From contig JBBPZM010000036.1 of the NCBI GenBank assembly GCA_038199035.1, forward strand, positions 1 to 31,592: a stretch of 31,592 nt of DNA. Reading direction: 5' to 3'. The position numbers were made by a program, and so were the translations under genes. How positions within the stretch are numbered: the first letter of the stretch is position 1; each line of letters starts with the position of its first letter. Source of the stretch: DATAEY01 sp038199035 (lineage in GTDB: Bacteria > Actinomycetota > Thermoleophilia > Solirubrobacterales > Solirubrobacteraceae). The notes below the pieces were generated by a model that saw only the letters and a program-made list of their open reading frames with translations, was not told where the DNA came from and did not search any database. This document shows, in pieces, positions 8,000 through 15,607 of the stretch.

Positions 8000-8170
8000 G
8001 TGAACCGCTTCGACGACGAGGACGACTGGGTCGGGACTCCGCCCGAGGGCCGCTACAGCCGCGATCGCGCCAAGCCGGACTTCTGGCGGAGTCAGCGGCC
8101 GGTCAGCCTGGTCGCCGCCGGCCTGGCCGTGGTGATCGTGGTCCTCCTGGTGATCGCGCTGACGCGCTGA
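8000..8170 (+). CDS. Small single-pass membrane protein
   Basis: A 56-residue protein starting at GTG with a run of six G bases 2-7 bp upstream. The first 35 residues are acidic and polar (NRFDDEDDWVGTPPEGRYSR), followed by one hydrophobic helix, VSLVAAGLAVVIVVLLVIAL, ending in TR. It is predicted to be a tail-anchored or single-pass inner-membrane protein with its N-terminus in the cytoplasm. I recognise no family. Its codon use is as GC-rich as the neighbours. It lies 125 bp from the divergent secreted-protein gene and 59 bp before the next small gene, so the two small genes may be co-transcribed. Confidence 0.6.
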   Translation: MNRFDDEDDWVGTPPEGRYSRDRAKPDFWRSQRPVSLVAAGLAVVIVVLLVIALTR

Positions 8171-8229
8171 CGCGTCCGTCCCCGCCGGGCCGGCGGTTTC
8201 TCCCACCGGCCGCGGGGTAGCACCCGCCC

Positions 8230-8427
8230 ATGCCGCGTCCCGATCCCGATGTCGACCGCGTGCGGGAGATGATGGCCCGCGAGGCCGAGGAGGTCGCCTC
8301 GGCCGGCACGGAGCCGGGGCAGGACCCGCCCGAGCCCGAGCCCGACGCATTGCCCGAGCAGCGCGACGGCGACCAGCCGCCGCCCGACTCGGACGACCCC
8401 GACTTCGGGCCCGTCACCGAGTCGTAA
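8230..8427 (+). CDS. Small acidic, proline-rich hypothetical protein
   Basis: A 65-residue protein, strongly acidic and Pro-rich (EPGQDPPEPEPDALPEQRDG), almost certainly disordered apart from a possible N-terminal helix (DVDRVREMMAREAEEVASA). I recognise no family. No strong Shine-Dalgarno sequence precedes the ATG (the upstream sequence is GGGGTAGCACCCGCCC, with GGGG about 12 bp away). It ends shortly before a strong hairpin at 8458-8506, which supports a transcript ending here. Confidence 0.5.
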   Translation: MPRPDPDVDRVREMMAREAEEVASAGTEPGQDPPEPEPDALPEQRDGDQPPPDSDDPDFGPVTES

Positions 8428-8457
8428 GCCCTACCGCCGCCCCCGGGCTGCCGGCGC

Positions 8458-8506
8458 GGACGAAGTGGCGCCACGGCGCAAGTCGCCGTGGCGCCCCGTT
8501 TCGTCC
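8458..8506. terminator. Bidirectional hairpin terminator between convergent genes
   Basis: A perfect 12-bp inverted repeat, GGCGCCACGGCG (8467-8478) and CGCCGTGGCGCC (8484-8495), encloses a 5-nt loop. It is flanked by a further 7-bp pairing GGACGAA (8458-8464) with TTCGTCC (8500-8506). It sits between the plus-strand gene ending at 8427 and the minus-strand gene ending at 8519, where a shared terminator is expected. There is only a short T run, as usual in high-GC actinobacteria. Confidence 0.8.
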
Positions 8507-8518
8507 TGACGGCGAGGG

Positions 8519-8797
8519 CTAGGCCCTACGGCCTCCAGCCGCCCGGCTGCTGGTGAACAGCCGGTAGAGCACCAGCAGGATCAGCGCCCCGGCGATGGCG
8601 ATCACCCAGGTACGGATGTCGAAGAAGTGGCCAAGGCCGCCGAAGTGCAGCGCGGTGGCGATGAAGCCCCCGATCACCGCACCGACGATGCCGATGATCG
8701 TGGTCACGATGATCCCGCCGGGATCATCCCCCGGGAGCACGAGCTTGGCGATGGCGCCGGCGATCAGCCCCAGGATGATCCACCCGATGATTCCCAT
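8519..8797 (-). CDS. GlsB/YeaQ/YmgE-type small membrane protein
   Basis: A 92-residue integral membrane protein closely fitting the GlsB/YeaQ/YmgE (transglycosylase-associated) family. It begins MGIIGWIILGLIAGAIAKLV, followed by the family loop LPGDDPGGIIVTTIIGIVGA and a C-terminal helix VIAIAGALILLVLYRLF. Family members are small stress-associated proteins of unknown mechanism. The start is well supported by TGAGGAGGT 7-10 bp upstream. It is a paralogue of the protein at 6671-6925, but closer to the family consensus. It ends against the shared hairpin terminator at 8458-8506. Confidence 0.93.
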   Translation of the reverse strand: MGIIGWIILGLIAGAIAKLVLPGDDPGGIIVTTIIGIVGAVIGGFIATALHFGGLGHFFDIRTWVIAIAGALILLVLYRLFTSSRAAGGRRA

Positions 8798-9014
8798 ACT
8801 GCGACCTCCTCAGTCGGTGAGCGTTCTTGATTCTGCTTACCCGTACGGACGTTTGCCACTCTCGAGCACCCGTCCGGTCCTGCCGTCGCCTCATAGTTGG
8901 TCTCAGCCCAGGCGCCGATGGTGGCCGTGACCTTGGATGGGTGCAGGCGTCTGGACGTATGGGCCGCTTGCCATGCGTCCAGGCGGGGTACTGGACCGGC
9001 GCCCATCCGCACAT

Positions 9015-11453
9015 ATGAGACTGCGACCGCTGACCTCCCGACCGATTGTCCTGCTGGCCCTTGTCGTCCTCGTGACGCTGTGCAGCTGCGCGTCCCTGGC
9101 CGTGGCGGCCGACTCCGACCCCCCACCGGCCTCGGACCCCGCGACCTCCGAGCAGCAGGCCTCGGGCGCGCCCGCCGCCAGCGACGGCCAGGGCGGGGAC
9201 ACCTCTGGCGACCAGGGCACCGGCACGTCAGGCGACCAGGGAACCGGCGACCAGGGCCCCGACACCGCCGGTGACCAGGGCGGCGGCGGCGGCTCGAGCG
9301 ACACCCAGGGCGGCGACGGCACCGGCTCGACCGATACTCAGGGCAGCGACGGCACCGGCTCGACCGATACTCAGGGCAGCGACGGCACCGGCTCGAGCGA
9401 TGAGCCCGTGGTCCCGCCGCCGGCGCCCCGCGAGCAGCGGATCCCCGGCCGCTACATCGTGGTCTACAAGAACTCGGTTTCCGACCCGGGTGCCCAGACC
9501 AAGAAGCGCGAGCGGGAGAAGGGCTTCAAGAGCCGGCGCCGCTTCAAGAAGGCGCTCAAGGGCTTCGTGGCGGACCTCTCCAAGGATCAGGTGCGCGGCC
9601 TCGAGGCCGATCCCGAGGTCGCCTTCGTCACCCCCGATCGCAAGATCGAGGCGACCGACACCACTCCACTGGCCGCCGGGGAGCCGCTGCCGCCCACCGG
9701 CGTGCGCCGCATCCAGGCGGCCTCCTCGACCGCCGTGCATCCCGCCAGCGGGGTCAACGTCGCGGTCATCGACACCGGGATCGCCCTCGACCACCCCGAC
9801 CTCAACGCGACCAGCGGGACCGACTGCATCGACCCGGGAACCGACGCCCAGGACGAGAACGGCCACGGCACCCACGTGGCCGGGACGATCGCCGCCGCCA
9901 ACAACGGGTCGGGCGTCGTCGGCGTGGCTCCCGGGACCAAGCTCTACGCGGTGCGGGTGCTCGACCCCAACGGCAACGGCACCCTGTCGAGCGAGATCTG
10001 CGGCATCGACTGGGTCACCGCCAACGCCGCGGCGCTGAACATCAAGGTGGCCAACATGAGCCTCGGCGGGGGCGGCTCCCCGGTCTCGAGCTGCGCCACC
10101 ACGACCGACGCCGAGCACAAGGCGATCTGCAACTCCACGGCCGCCGGAGTGACCTACGTCGTCGCCGCCGGCAACGACAGTCAGGACTTCGACTACGCCC
10201 CGTCGCCCGACACCCCGGCCGCCTTTCCCGAGGTCCTGACCGTGACCGCCGAGTCCGACAGCGACGGCTCGCCCGGCGCGAGCGGCGGGGCGCCGAGCTG
10301 CTTCAGCGGCCAGGCCGACGACCGGTACGCGACCTTCTCCAACTACGCCGCCACCTCCGCCGGACAGGCCCACACCATCGCGGCGCCCGGCGTGTGCATC
10401 CACTCCACCTGGCTCAACGGCGGCTACAACACGATCTCGGGCACGAGCATGGCCACGCCCCACTTGACGGGGGCGGTCGCCCTGTGCCTCGACGAGGGAG
10501 GGGTGGGCGGTCCCTGCGCCGGCATGACGCCCGCCCAGATCGTCCAGAAGATGCGCTCTGACGCCCAGGCCCACACTACGGCCACCCCCGGCTACGGGTT
10601 CACCGGCGACCCGTCCCATCCCGTCAGCGGCAAGTACTTCGGCTACCTCGACTGGGTCGGCCTGACCCAGCGGGGAAGCGACACCACGGCGCCCACGGTC
10701 AGCTCGTTCTCCCCGGCCGACGCGGCGATCGGCGTTCAGCCGGGGACCAACGTGTCGGTGACCTTCAGCGAGGCGATGGACCACGCGTCCACCCAGAGCG
10801 CGTTCTCGCTGGTGAAGGCGGGCGACGCCACGCCGGTGAGCGGGACGTTCAGCTGGAGCGGGAACACCATGACCTTCGATCCGACCGACGCACTGGCCCA
10901 GGGCGCTCGCTACACGGCCACGGTGACTACGGCCGCGCAGGACCTTGCCGCGAACCGGCTGGCCCAGCAGGCCCAGTCGAGCTTCACCTCGACCGACCTG
11001 GCCGACGGCACCGGCATCTACACCGGCACGGCCCGGGCGACCAGCGCCACGACCCCGCCGCGCCTCGACGCCGACGACAACGTCTTCTTCCAGGTCAACT
11101 CGACCACGTCGGGCAGGAAGCGCTCATCGGCCTGGTACGCGCGCTTCCTCGGCGTCCCCACCGGCCTGAGCCGCCTCACCGTGGGCTACCGCGGGGCCAA
11201 CTCGCAGTCGTGCGGCCAGACGATCTCCCTGCTCGACTGGACGGCCAACTCCGGCGCGGGCGCCTGGGTGACGCTGGACTCGCGCAGCGTCGGCCCCATC
11301 GAGACGCCGGTGTCGCGCTCCCCCTCGGGCGCCCTCGCCCGCTTCGTCGCGCCCGGCACGGGCGAGGTTCGCGTGGTGGTGTTCTGCTCGGTCAAGAAGC
11401 GCAGCTTCTTCTCGAGCGGGGACGTGCTCCAGCTGGCCTACGCCGCGCCCTGA
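9015..11453 (+). CDS. Secreted subtilisin-like serine protease (S8) with Ig-like C-terminal domain
   Basis: An 812-residue secreted protease. An N-terminal signal peptide (RPIVLLALVVLVTLCSCASL, likely cut after AVAA) is followed by a Gly/Asp/Ser/Gln-rich linker (about residues 35-135) containing tandem repeats. Next comes an inhibitor I9-like propeptide (GRYIVVYKNSVSDPGAQTKK to FVTPDRKIEA). The catalytic domain has the full triad: D253 in VAVIDTGIALDHPDL, H284 in NGHGTHVAGTIAA and S478 in SGTSMATPHLTGAV, with oxyanion N387 in VVAAGNDSQD. After it comes a Big_5/Ig-like module (about 555-665, DTTAPTVSSFSPADAAIGVQ) and a C-terminal beta-rich domain of about 130 residues with two Cys. The ATG at 9015 is chosen over one at 8937 because it places the signal peptide at the N-terminus. 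It probably degrades extracellular protein. Confidence 0.95.
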   Translation: MRLRPLTSRPIVLLALVVLVTLCSCASLAVAADSDPPPASDPATSEQQASGAPAASDGQGGDTSGDQGTGTSGDQGTGDQGPDTAGDQGGGGGSSDTQGGDGTGSTDTQGSDGTGSTDTQGSDGTGSSDEPVVPPPAPREQRIPGRYIVVYKNSVSDPGAQTKKREREKGFKSRRRFKKALKGFVADLSKDQVRGLEADPEVAFVTPDRKIEATDTTPLAAGEPLPPTGVRRIQAASSTAVHPASGVNVAVIDTGIALDHPDLNATSGTDCIDPGTDAQDENGHGTHVAGTIAAANNGSGVVGVAPGTKLYAVRVLDPNGNGTLSSEICGIDWVTANAAALNIKVANMSLGGGGSPVSSCATTTDAEHKAICNSTAAGVTYVVAAGNDSQDFDYAPSPDTPAAFPEVLTVTAESDSDGSPGASGGAPSCFSGQADDRYATFSNYAATSAGQAHTIAAPGVCIHSTWLNGGYNTISGTSMATPHLTGAVALCLDEGGVGGPCAGMTPAQIVQKMRSDAQAHTTATPGYGFTGDPSHPVSGKYFGYLDWVGLTQRGSDTTAPTVSSFSPADAAIGVQPGTNVSVTFSEAMDHASTQSAFSLVKAGDATPVSGTFSWSGNTMTFDPTDALAQGARYTATVTTAAQDLAANRLAQQAQSSFTSTDLADGTGIYTGTARATSATTPPRLDADDNVFFQVNSTTSGRKRSSAWYARFLGVPTGLSRLTVGYRGANSQSCGQTISLLDWTANSGAGAWVTLDSRSVGPIETPVSRSPSGALARFVAPGTGEVRVVVFCSVKKRSFFSSGDVLQLAYAAP
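9291..9389 (+). repeat. Three tandem 33-bp units in the protease linker
   Basis: Units start at 9291, 9324 and 9357 and each encodes the 11-residue motif GSTDTQGSDGT (first copy GSSDTQGGDGT). Units 2 and 3 are identical at the DNA level over all 33 bases, and a partial fourth unit follows. The upstream part of the linker has looser GDQGTG-type repeats. Identical units suggest recent slippage or expansion. Confidence 0.9.
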
Positions 11454-11512
11454 CCAGACTCTAGGCCGCCCCCGGTCGATGATCGCCAGCCGGCCGCCGC
11501 GGGCGCGCTGGC

Positions 11513-12159
11513 CTATCCCGCCGGCGGCCCGGCCGTGCCGGCCGCCGCCCGGGGGGCGCCGAAGTGGATCCCCTTGGCCTCGCCGCCCAGCGCGGTGAGG
11601 ACCACCGCCAGCAGAACCGAAACGATGGCCACCAGAAGGGCGAACGACCCGGTGTGCGAGGCGGCCAGGGAGGTCTGCAGCGGAAGGTTGAGGGCGGCGA
11701 GGAGGTTGCCGAGCTGATAGGTCACCCCGGGGTAGAACCCACGGATCTCGTCGGGTGAGAGCTCGGTCAGGTGGGCGGGGATAACTCCCCAGGCCCCCTG
11801 GACCAGCACCTGCATGAGGACCCCCCAATGGTTATCGTGGCCAGCGTCGGCGCGTAGGAGAACAGCGGCGCCACGGGCCACCCGAACGTCGGCGTCACCA
11901 GGAAGAAGGCCAGCGCCGCGAACATGTAGCCGAGCGGGTAGCCCTGCTGCAGGACCGCCCAGCCCGTAGAGGGCGCGCAGGACCAGCAGCATGGTCAGCG
12001 AGGTCGAGAACGCGGTGGCGAACTCGACGAGGGAATAGAAGAGGACGTCGGAGATCAGCGGGATGCGCCGGCCGGCCTTGTCGGCCCAGTAGCCGAACAG
12101 CGCGGCCCCGACGGGGGCGGCCGGCCAGCGTCAGCGTCGTGGCCACCGTACGGCCCGGG
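11513..12159 (-). pseudogene. Decayed MFS transporter of the SHS/sialate-lactate type
   Basis: Fragments of one MFS permease can be followed across frames on the minus strand. In order they are TVATTLTLA; after a frame change near 12123, PVGAALFGYWADKAGRRIPL to LLVLRALYGLG; after a loss near 11956, VLQQGYPLGYMFAALAFFLV; after another loss near 11878, VAPLFSYAPTLATITIGG; and after a frame change in a C6 run (11821-11826), VLMQVLVQGAWGVIPAHLTE to GEAKGIHFG and a stop at 11513. The order and motifs match the SHS/TIGR00891-type sugar-acid or lactate transporters. Only about 210 codons remain of roughly 400: the N-terminal helix, the block between LYGLG and LQQGY, and most of the middle helices are missing. 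Single-base errors cannot explain the missing blocks, so this is a true remnant. Confidence 0.85.
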
Positions 12160-12189
12160 AGGCGGCTCACGCCGCTTCCCGTTGCCGGC

Positions 12190-12984
12190 CTACGCCCGCG
12201 TGCGCGCCACGAAGTCGCGCGCCATCGCCGAGCGATCGAAGCGACCTCGCCGGACGCCGTGGCGCACCGACGCCCTGACCACTCGATCGACCACCCCGGG
12301 CGGAGAGAGGCGAGCCAGCGCGTAGGAGGCGGTGCCCCGGCGGGTGGTCGCCAGGTCGCGCCGACGGGGCCCGAGCGCGGCACGCACCAGCGTGGCGGCG
12401 GCCGCCTTCAACGGCTCGGCGGGCACGAGTCCCTCGAGCGAGAAGCCGTCCTCCTGGGAGGCGTCGTGGATCGGCGTGCGGATGTAGCCGGGGTAGACGG
12501 TGGTCACGGTGATGGCGTCACCGTGCTCGTGGCGAAGGGCATCGGAGTAGGCGACCAGGCCCCGTTTGCTCATGCAGTAGGCGGTGGCGAACGGCAGGGC
12601 AAGGTGCGCGAGGCCCGACGCGACGTTGACTACCCGCCCGCCGCTGGCCCGCAGCGCCGGCAGGGCCGCCGCCGTCACGCGCCAGGGCCCCAGCAGGTTG
12701 ACATCGAGGACGGCCAGCGCCTGCTCGTCGGGCGCCTGTCCCGCGCTCTGCGGGATGCCGATGCCCGCGTTGTTGACGAGCACGTCGAGCCCGTCCAGGC
12801 GCTCGACGGCCGCGGCCACCGCGCGGTCCACCGACGCCTGGTCGCGGACGTCGCACTCGAGCACGTCGTCGCCCTGGGCGCGCAGGTCGAGCCCCACCAC
12901 CTGGGCGCCGCGGGCACGCAGGGCATCGGCCGCGGCAGCTCCGATGCCGCTGGCCGCGCCGGTGACGATCACCCGCGCGCTCAT
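12190..12984 (-). CDS. SDR family NAD(P)-dependent oxidoreductase
   Basis: A 264-residue classical short-chain dehydrogenase/reductase. The nucleotide-binding turn is VTGAASGIG (residues 7-15), and the acidic D-L at 33-34 after the second strand favours NAD(H). The NNAG motif is at 71-74; the catalytic Ser is in NVASG (S123), followed by Y136-x3-K140 in YCMSK. A VYPGYIRTPIH segment marks the substrate-side loop. The ATG overlaps the stop of the upstream monooxygenase gene (ATGA at 12981-12984), so the two are almost certainly co-translated. The pairing suggests sequential steps on one ketone/alcohol or sterol-like compound: alcohol oxidation by the SDR and oxygen insertion by the monooxygenase. 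That pathway is inference. Confidence 0.93.
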   Translation of the reverse strand: MSARVIVTGAASGIGAAAADALRARGAQVVGLDLRAQGDDVLECDVRDQASVDRAVAAAVERLDGLDVLVNNAGIGIPQSAGQAPDEQALAVLDVNLLGPWRVTAAALPALRASGGRVVNVASGLAHLALPFATAYCMSKRGLVAYSDALRHEHGDAITVTTVYPGYIRTPIHDASQEDGFSLEGLVPAEPLKAAAATLVRAALGPRRRDLATTRRGTASYALARLSPPGVVDRVVRASVRHGVRRGRFDRSAMARDFVARTRA

Positions 12985-14546
12985 GCCGTGGCGGGCACGC
13001 GCGCCGGCGCGGGGGAGGCGCTGTCGGTCCCGCCCGCCGCAGCGGGCGCGGGGTGCAGCTCGTAGCTGCCGACGTCGAAGCTCGCGGTGCGCTGGCGGAA
13101 GCGCCACGTCCAGTCCGGCCACAGCGTGGCGTTGCGCCCGGTGTCGTCGAGATACCAGCTCGCGCAGCCGGTGTTCCAGACCGTGCCCTCGAGGTGGCGG
13201 TCGATGGCGGCGTTGTAGCGCTCGACCGCCTCGGGCCGAGGCTCGACCGCGTGCGCGCCGCGCTCGCGCATGGTGCGCAGGGCGTCGAGGACGTAGGCCA
13301 CCTGCGACTCGATCATGTAGACCATCGACGAGTGCCCGAGGCCGGTGTTGGGCCCCAGGAGCAGGAACAGGTTCGGGAACCCGGGCACCGTGCTGCCCAG
13401 GTGGGCGCGGGCGCTGCCGGCCCACGCCTCCTCGAGCGTGCGCCCGTCGCGGCCGCGCATCACCTTGGCCGCCGGCATGTCGGTGACGTGGAAGCCGGTC
13501 CCGAAGATGATCGCGTCCACCTCGCGCTCGACGCCGTCTTGGGTGACGATTGAGTGCGGGCGCACCTCGGCGATCCCGTCGGTCACCAGCTCGACGTTGT
13601 CCTTGGCGAGCGCCGGGTACCAGCGGTTGGACGGGAGGATCCGCTTGCAGCCGATGGTGTAGTTGGGGGTCACCTTCTCGAGCAGCGCCGGGTCGGAGAT
13701 GTGCTTGCGCATGTGGCGCCGGGCCATGCGCTCGGCGATGCCCATGAGCTTGGGGTTCTTCACGAACCCCAGGACGGCCGTCTCGCGGGCGGCGTAGATC
13801 CCGCCGCGGACCAGGCGCTGGAGGGCGGGGAAACGGCGGTAGAGCCGCCGCTCGAAGCTGGTGATCGGGCGGGTGGAGTGAGGGAAGATCCACGGCGCGG
13901 TGCGCTGGAAGACGTGCACCTGCTTGACCTGCGGCCGGATGGAGGGGACGAACTGGATCGCCGAGGCGCCGGTGCCGATGGCCGCGACGCGCTTGCCCGC
14001 GAGGTCGTAGTCGTGGTCCCACCGGGCCGAGTGGAACACGCGGCCCTCGAAGCGCTCGAGGCCCGGGAGGTCGGGGACCTTGGGCTCGAACAGCGGCCCC
14101 GGGCCGGCCACCAGCACGCGCGCCCGCACGGTGCCGCGGGTGGTCTCTATCGTCCAGCGGGCGTTGGCCTCGTCCCACGCGGCGGCCGTGGCCCGGCAGC
14201 CGAGCTCGATGTGGGGGCGGACGCCGAAGTCGTCGGCGCAGCGGCGCAGGTAGGCCCTGATCTCGGGCTGACGCGAGTAGGTCTGGCTCCAGTTCGGGTT
14301 GGGAGCGAACGAGAAGGAGTAGAGGTGGGAGGGCACATCGCACGCGCAGCCCGGGTAGGTGTTGAAGTGCCAGGTGCCCCCGACGTCCTCGCCTCGCTCG
14401 AGCACGACGAAGTCCTCTACGCCCTCCTGCTTGAGGCGGATGGCCATCCCCAGGCCGGAGAAGCCGCCGCCGATGATCGCGAGGTCCACCTCGGGGGGAA
14501 GCGTGTCGCGGGTGGGCTCGGTGGTGGGCTCGGCGGTGGCGGTCAT
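12981..14546 (-). CDS. Flavin-containing monooxygenase, Baeyer-Villiger type
   Basis: A 521-residue FAD/NADPH monooxygenase. The FAD fold is IIGGGFSGLGMA (GxGxxG at 26-31), followed by DVGGTWHFNTYPGCACDVPS, a segment typical of Baeyer-Villiger enzymes. The fingerprint FxGxxxHxxxW(P/D) is exact: F166-EG-RVF-H172-SAR-W176-D177. The NADPH-binding fold is AAIGTGASA (189-196). C-terminal hallmarks include DAIIFGTGFHVTD and FLLLGPNTGLGHSSMVYMIE. Such enzymes insert oxygen next to a carbonyl, turning ketones into esters or lactones. An in-frame start exists at 14621, but the ATG at 14546 has GAGGAAGAGG directly upstream. It is divergent from a TetR gene, with repeat DNA between, and is followed by the overlapping SDR gene, suggesting a TetR-controlled catabolic operon. 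Confidence 0.94.
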   Translation of the reverse strand: MTATAEPTTEPTRDTLPPEVDLAIIGGGFSGLGMAIRLKQEGVEDFVVLERGEDVGGTWHFNTYPGCACDVPSHLYSFSFAPNPNWSQTYSRQPEIRAYLRRCADDFGVRPHIELGCRATAAAWDEANARWTIETTRGTVRARVLVAGPGPLFEPKVPDLPGLERFEGRVFHSARWDHDYDLAGKRVAAIGTGASAIQFVPSIRPQVKQVHVFQRTAPWIFPHSTRPITSFERRLYRRFPALQRLVRGGIYAARETAVLGFVKNPKLMGIAERMARRHMRKHISDPALLEKVTPNYTIGCKRILPSNRWYPALAKDNVELVTDGIAEVRPHSIVTQDGVEREVDAIIFGTGFHVTDMPAAKVMRGRDGRTLEEAWAGSARAHLGSTVPGFPNLFLLLGPNTGLGHSSMVYMIESQVAYVLDALRTMRERGAHAVEPRPEAVERYNAAIDRHLEGTVWNTGCASWYLDDTGRNATLWPDWTWRFRQRTASFDVGSYELHPAPAAAGGTDSASPAPARVPATA

Positions 14547-14568
14547 GGCCTCTTCCTCGGATGGACGA

Positions 14569-14613
14569 CTTACAGAAGCGTAGCTTACGTACCCGAAGCT
14601 TACGGTGATGTAA
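14569..14613. promoter_or_regulatory. Three CTTAC repeats at 15-bp spacing, candidate TetR operator
   Basis: CTTAC begins at 14569, 14584 and 14599, exactly 15 bp apart; the last two copies extend to AGCTTACG. The third copy is also half of an inverted pair, TTAC-6 nt-GTAA. The array lies between the divergent monooxygenase and TetR genes and overlaps the proposed minus-strand -10 region, which is where an autoregulating TetR protein would be expected to bind. The repeats are visible directly; the binding is inferred. Confidence 0.5.
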
Positions 14614-14626
14614 CATGCCATGTCAA
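14597..14626 (-). promoter_or_regulatory. Candidate sigma-70-type promoter of the monooxygenase-SDR operon
   Basis: On the minus strand a perfect TTGACA (14626-14621) is followed, with an 18-nt spacer, by TAAGCT (14602-14597), a weak -10. Transcription would start near 14590, giving a leader of about 45 nt before the ATG at 14546. The -10 region overlaps the CTTAC repeat array. Confidence 0.4.
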
Positions 14627-14629
14627 GCC

Positions 14630-15313
14630 ATGTCCGACCGAGCTCCCAGCGCAGCCAGGATGTCGGGTGCGCAGCGCCACGAGCAGCTCCTCGACGTCAC
14701 CAAGGCCATCGTCGGGCGCCACGGGTTCCACGCGGTGTCGATCGAAGCCGTGGCTCGCGAGGCGGGCATCACCCGGCCCGTGGTCTACGGCCACTTCCAC
14801 GACCTTCCCGGGCTGCTCGAGGCCCTCGTCGAGCGCGAGGGCAGCCGCGCGCTTGCGCAGCTCGCGAGCTTCCTCCCGCGCGATCTCGGGGACGGCGATC
14901 CCGCCGAGCAGCTCATGGCCGGCCTTCGCGGCTACCTCGAGGCCGTCCAGGCCGACCCGGCGACGTGGCAGCTCGTGCTCATGCCGCCCGAGGGCGCGCC
15001 CGACCTGCTGCGCGAGCGCATCGCCGAGGGCCGCTCGGCGGTCGTGACGCAGCTGGCCCGGGCGATCCGGCCAGGCTTCGTCGCGGGGCGCAACTCGCCC
15101 GACCCGGAGCTGACGGCCCGCACCCTCTCCGCCGTGGCCGACGAGGCGGCCAGGCTGCTGCTGACCGATCCCCAGCGCTATCCCGCGCAGCGCCTGCTCG
15201 ACCACGCCGCCTGGCTGCTCGACCAGCTCCCCGCCGCGCCGAGCGGGCCTCAGCCCGCGGCCTCGGGCCACACCGCCTCGAAGGCGGCCGCGGCGAGTCG
15301 TCAGGGGTCCTAG
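14630..15313 (+). CDS. TetR/AcrR family transcriptional regulator
   Basis: A 227-residue TetR-type repressor. The N-terminal DNA-binding domain reads RHEQLLDVTKAIVGRHGFHA, then VSIEAVAREAGITRPVVYGHF, the standard three-helix HTH followed by the HFHDLPGLLEALVERE helix 4. The C-terminal ligand domain contains PATWQLVLMPPEGAP and a final AARLLLTDPQRYPAQRLLDH helix, shared with the TetR protein at 21109-21753, so the two are paralogues. In-frame ATGs are at 14615, 14630 and 14660; I chose 14630 because the conserved Arg before the HTH is kept and the opposite-strand -35 at 14621-14626 stays outside the gene. It is divergent from the monooxygenase/SDR operon, which it probably represses until the ligand (perhaps the ketone substrate) appears. 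Confidence 0.9.
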   Translation: MSDRAPSAARMSGAQRHEQLLDVTKAIVGRHGFHAVSIEAVAREAGITRPVVYGHFHDLPGLLEALVEREGSRALAQLASFLPRDLGDGDPAEQLMAGLRGYLEAVQADPATWQLVLMPPEGAPDLLRERIAEGRSAVVTQLARAIRPGFVAGRNSPDPELTARTLSAVADEAARLLLTDPQRYPAQRLLDHAAWLLDQLPAAPSGPQPAASGHTASKAAAASRQGS

Positions 15314-15607
15314 GACCAAGGTCCAATAGGCAGGGGGTCTCCTTGCTGGGAGCCTGACCGCCCCCTCCCTCTTCGTAGGAGCTCGAGCATGCGCGACGCC
15401 TTCACCCCCCTCCCCGGCAGCTGACCCGTCCCGATGGCCGTCGGGGCGGCCGCCCTAGCCTTCGGCGGCGGCGGCGGGGGCGCGGGCGGGGCGAGCACGG
15501 GCGCCAGCGCCGGCGGCTCGGGCGCGCCCGCCCAAACGGCCCCCCCGGCGGCGAAGGGCGCGAGCGGGTCGGGCGGATCGCGCGACCTTAGCCCGGGCGC
15601 CGGCCGA
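15314..15607. other. Intergenic stretch without a supported gene
   Basis: About 290 bp between the TetR gene and the end of the diguanylate cyclase gene. It is extremely G/C-rich, with a GGC-repeat run near 15470-15530, and has open frames in several phases only because stops are rare there. One 11-codon frame (15390-15425) follows GTAGGAG, but has no further support. No terminator-like hairpin stands out. Confidence 0.5.

Noticed and set aside
11485..11512. Inverted repeat GCCAGC/GCTGGC after the protease gene
   Set aside because: Six-base arms with a long GC-rich loop are expected by chance in this composition, so I do not call a terminator.
12190..14616. 808-codon minus-strand frame that could be read as a monooxygenase-SDR fusion
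   Set aside because: Its first two thirds are out of frame with the monooxygenase gene and not protein-like; only the last 264 codons (the SDR) are real, starting at the ATGA overlap.
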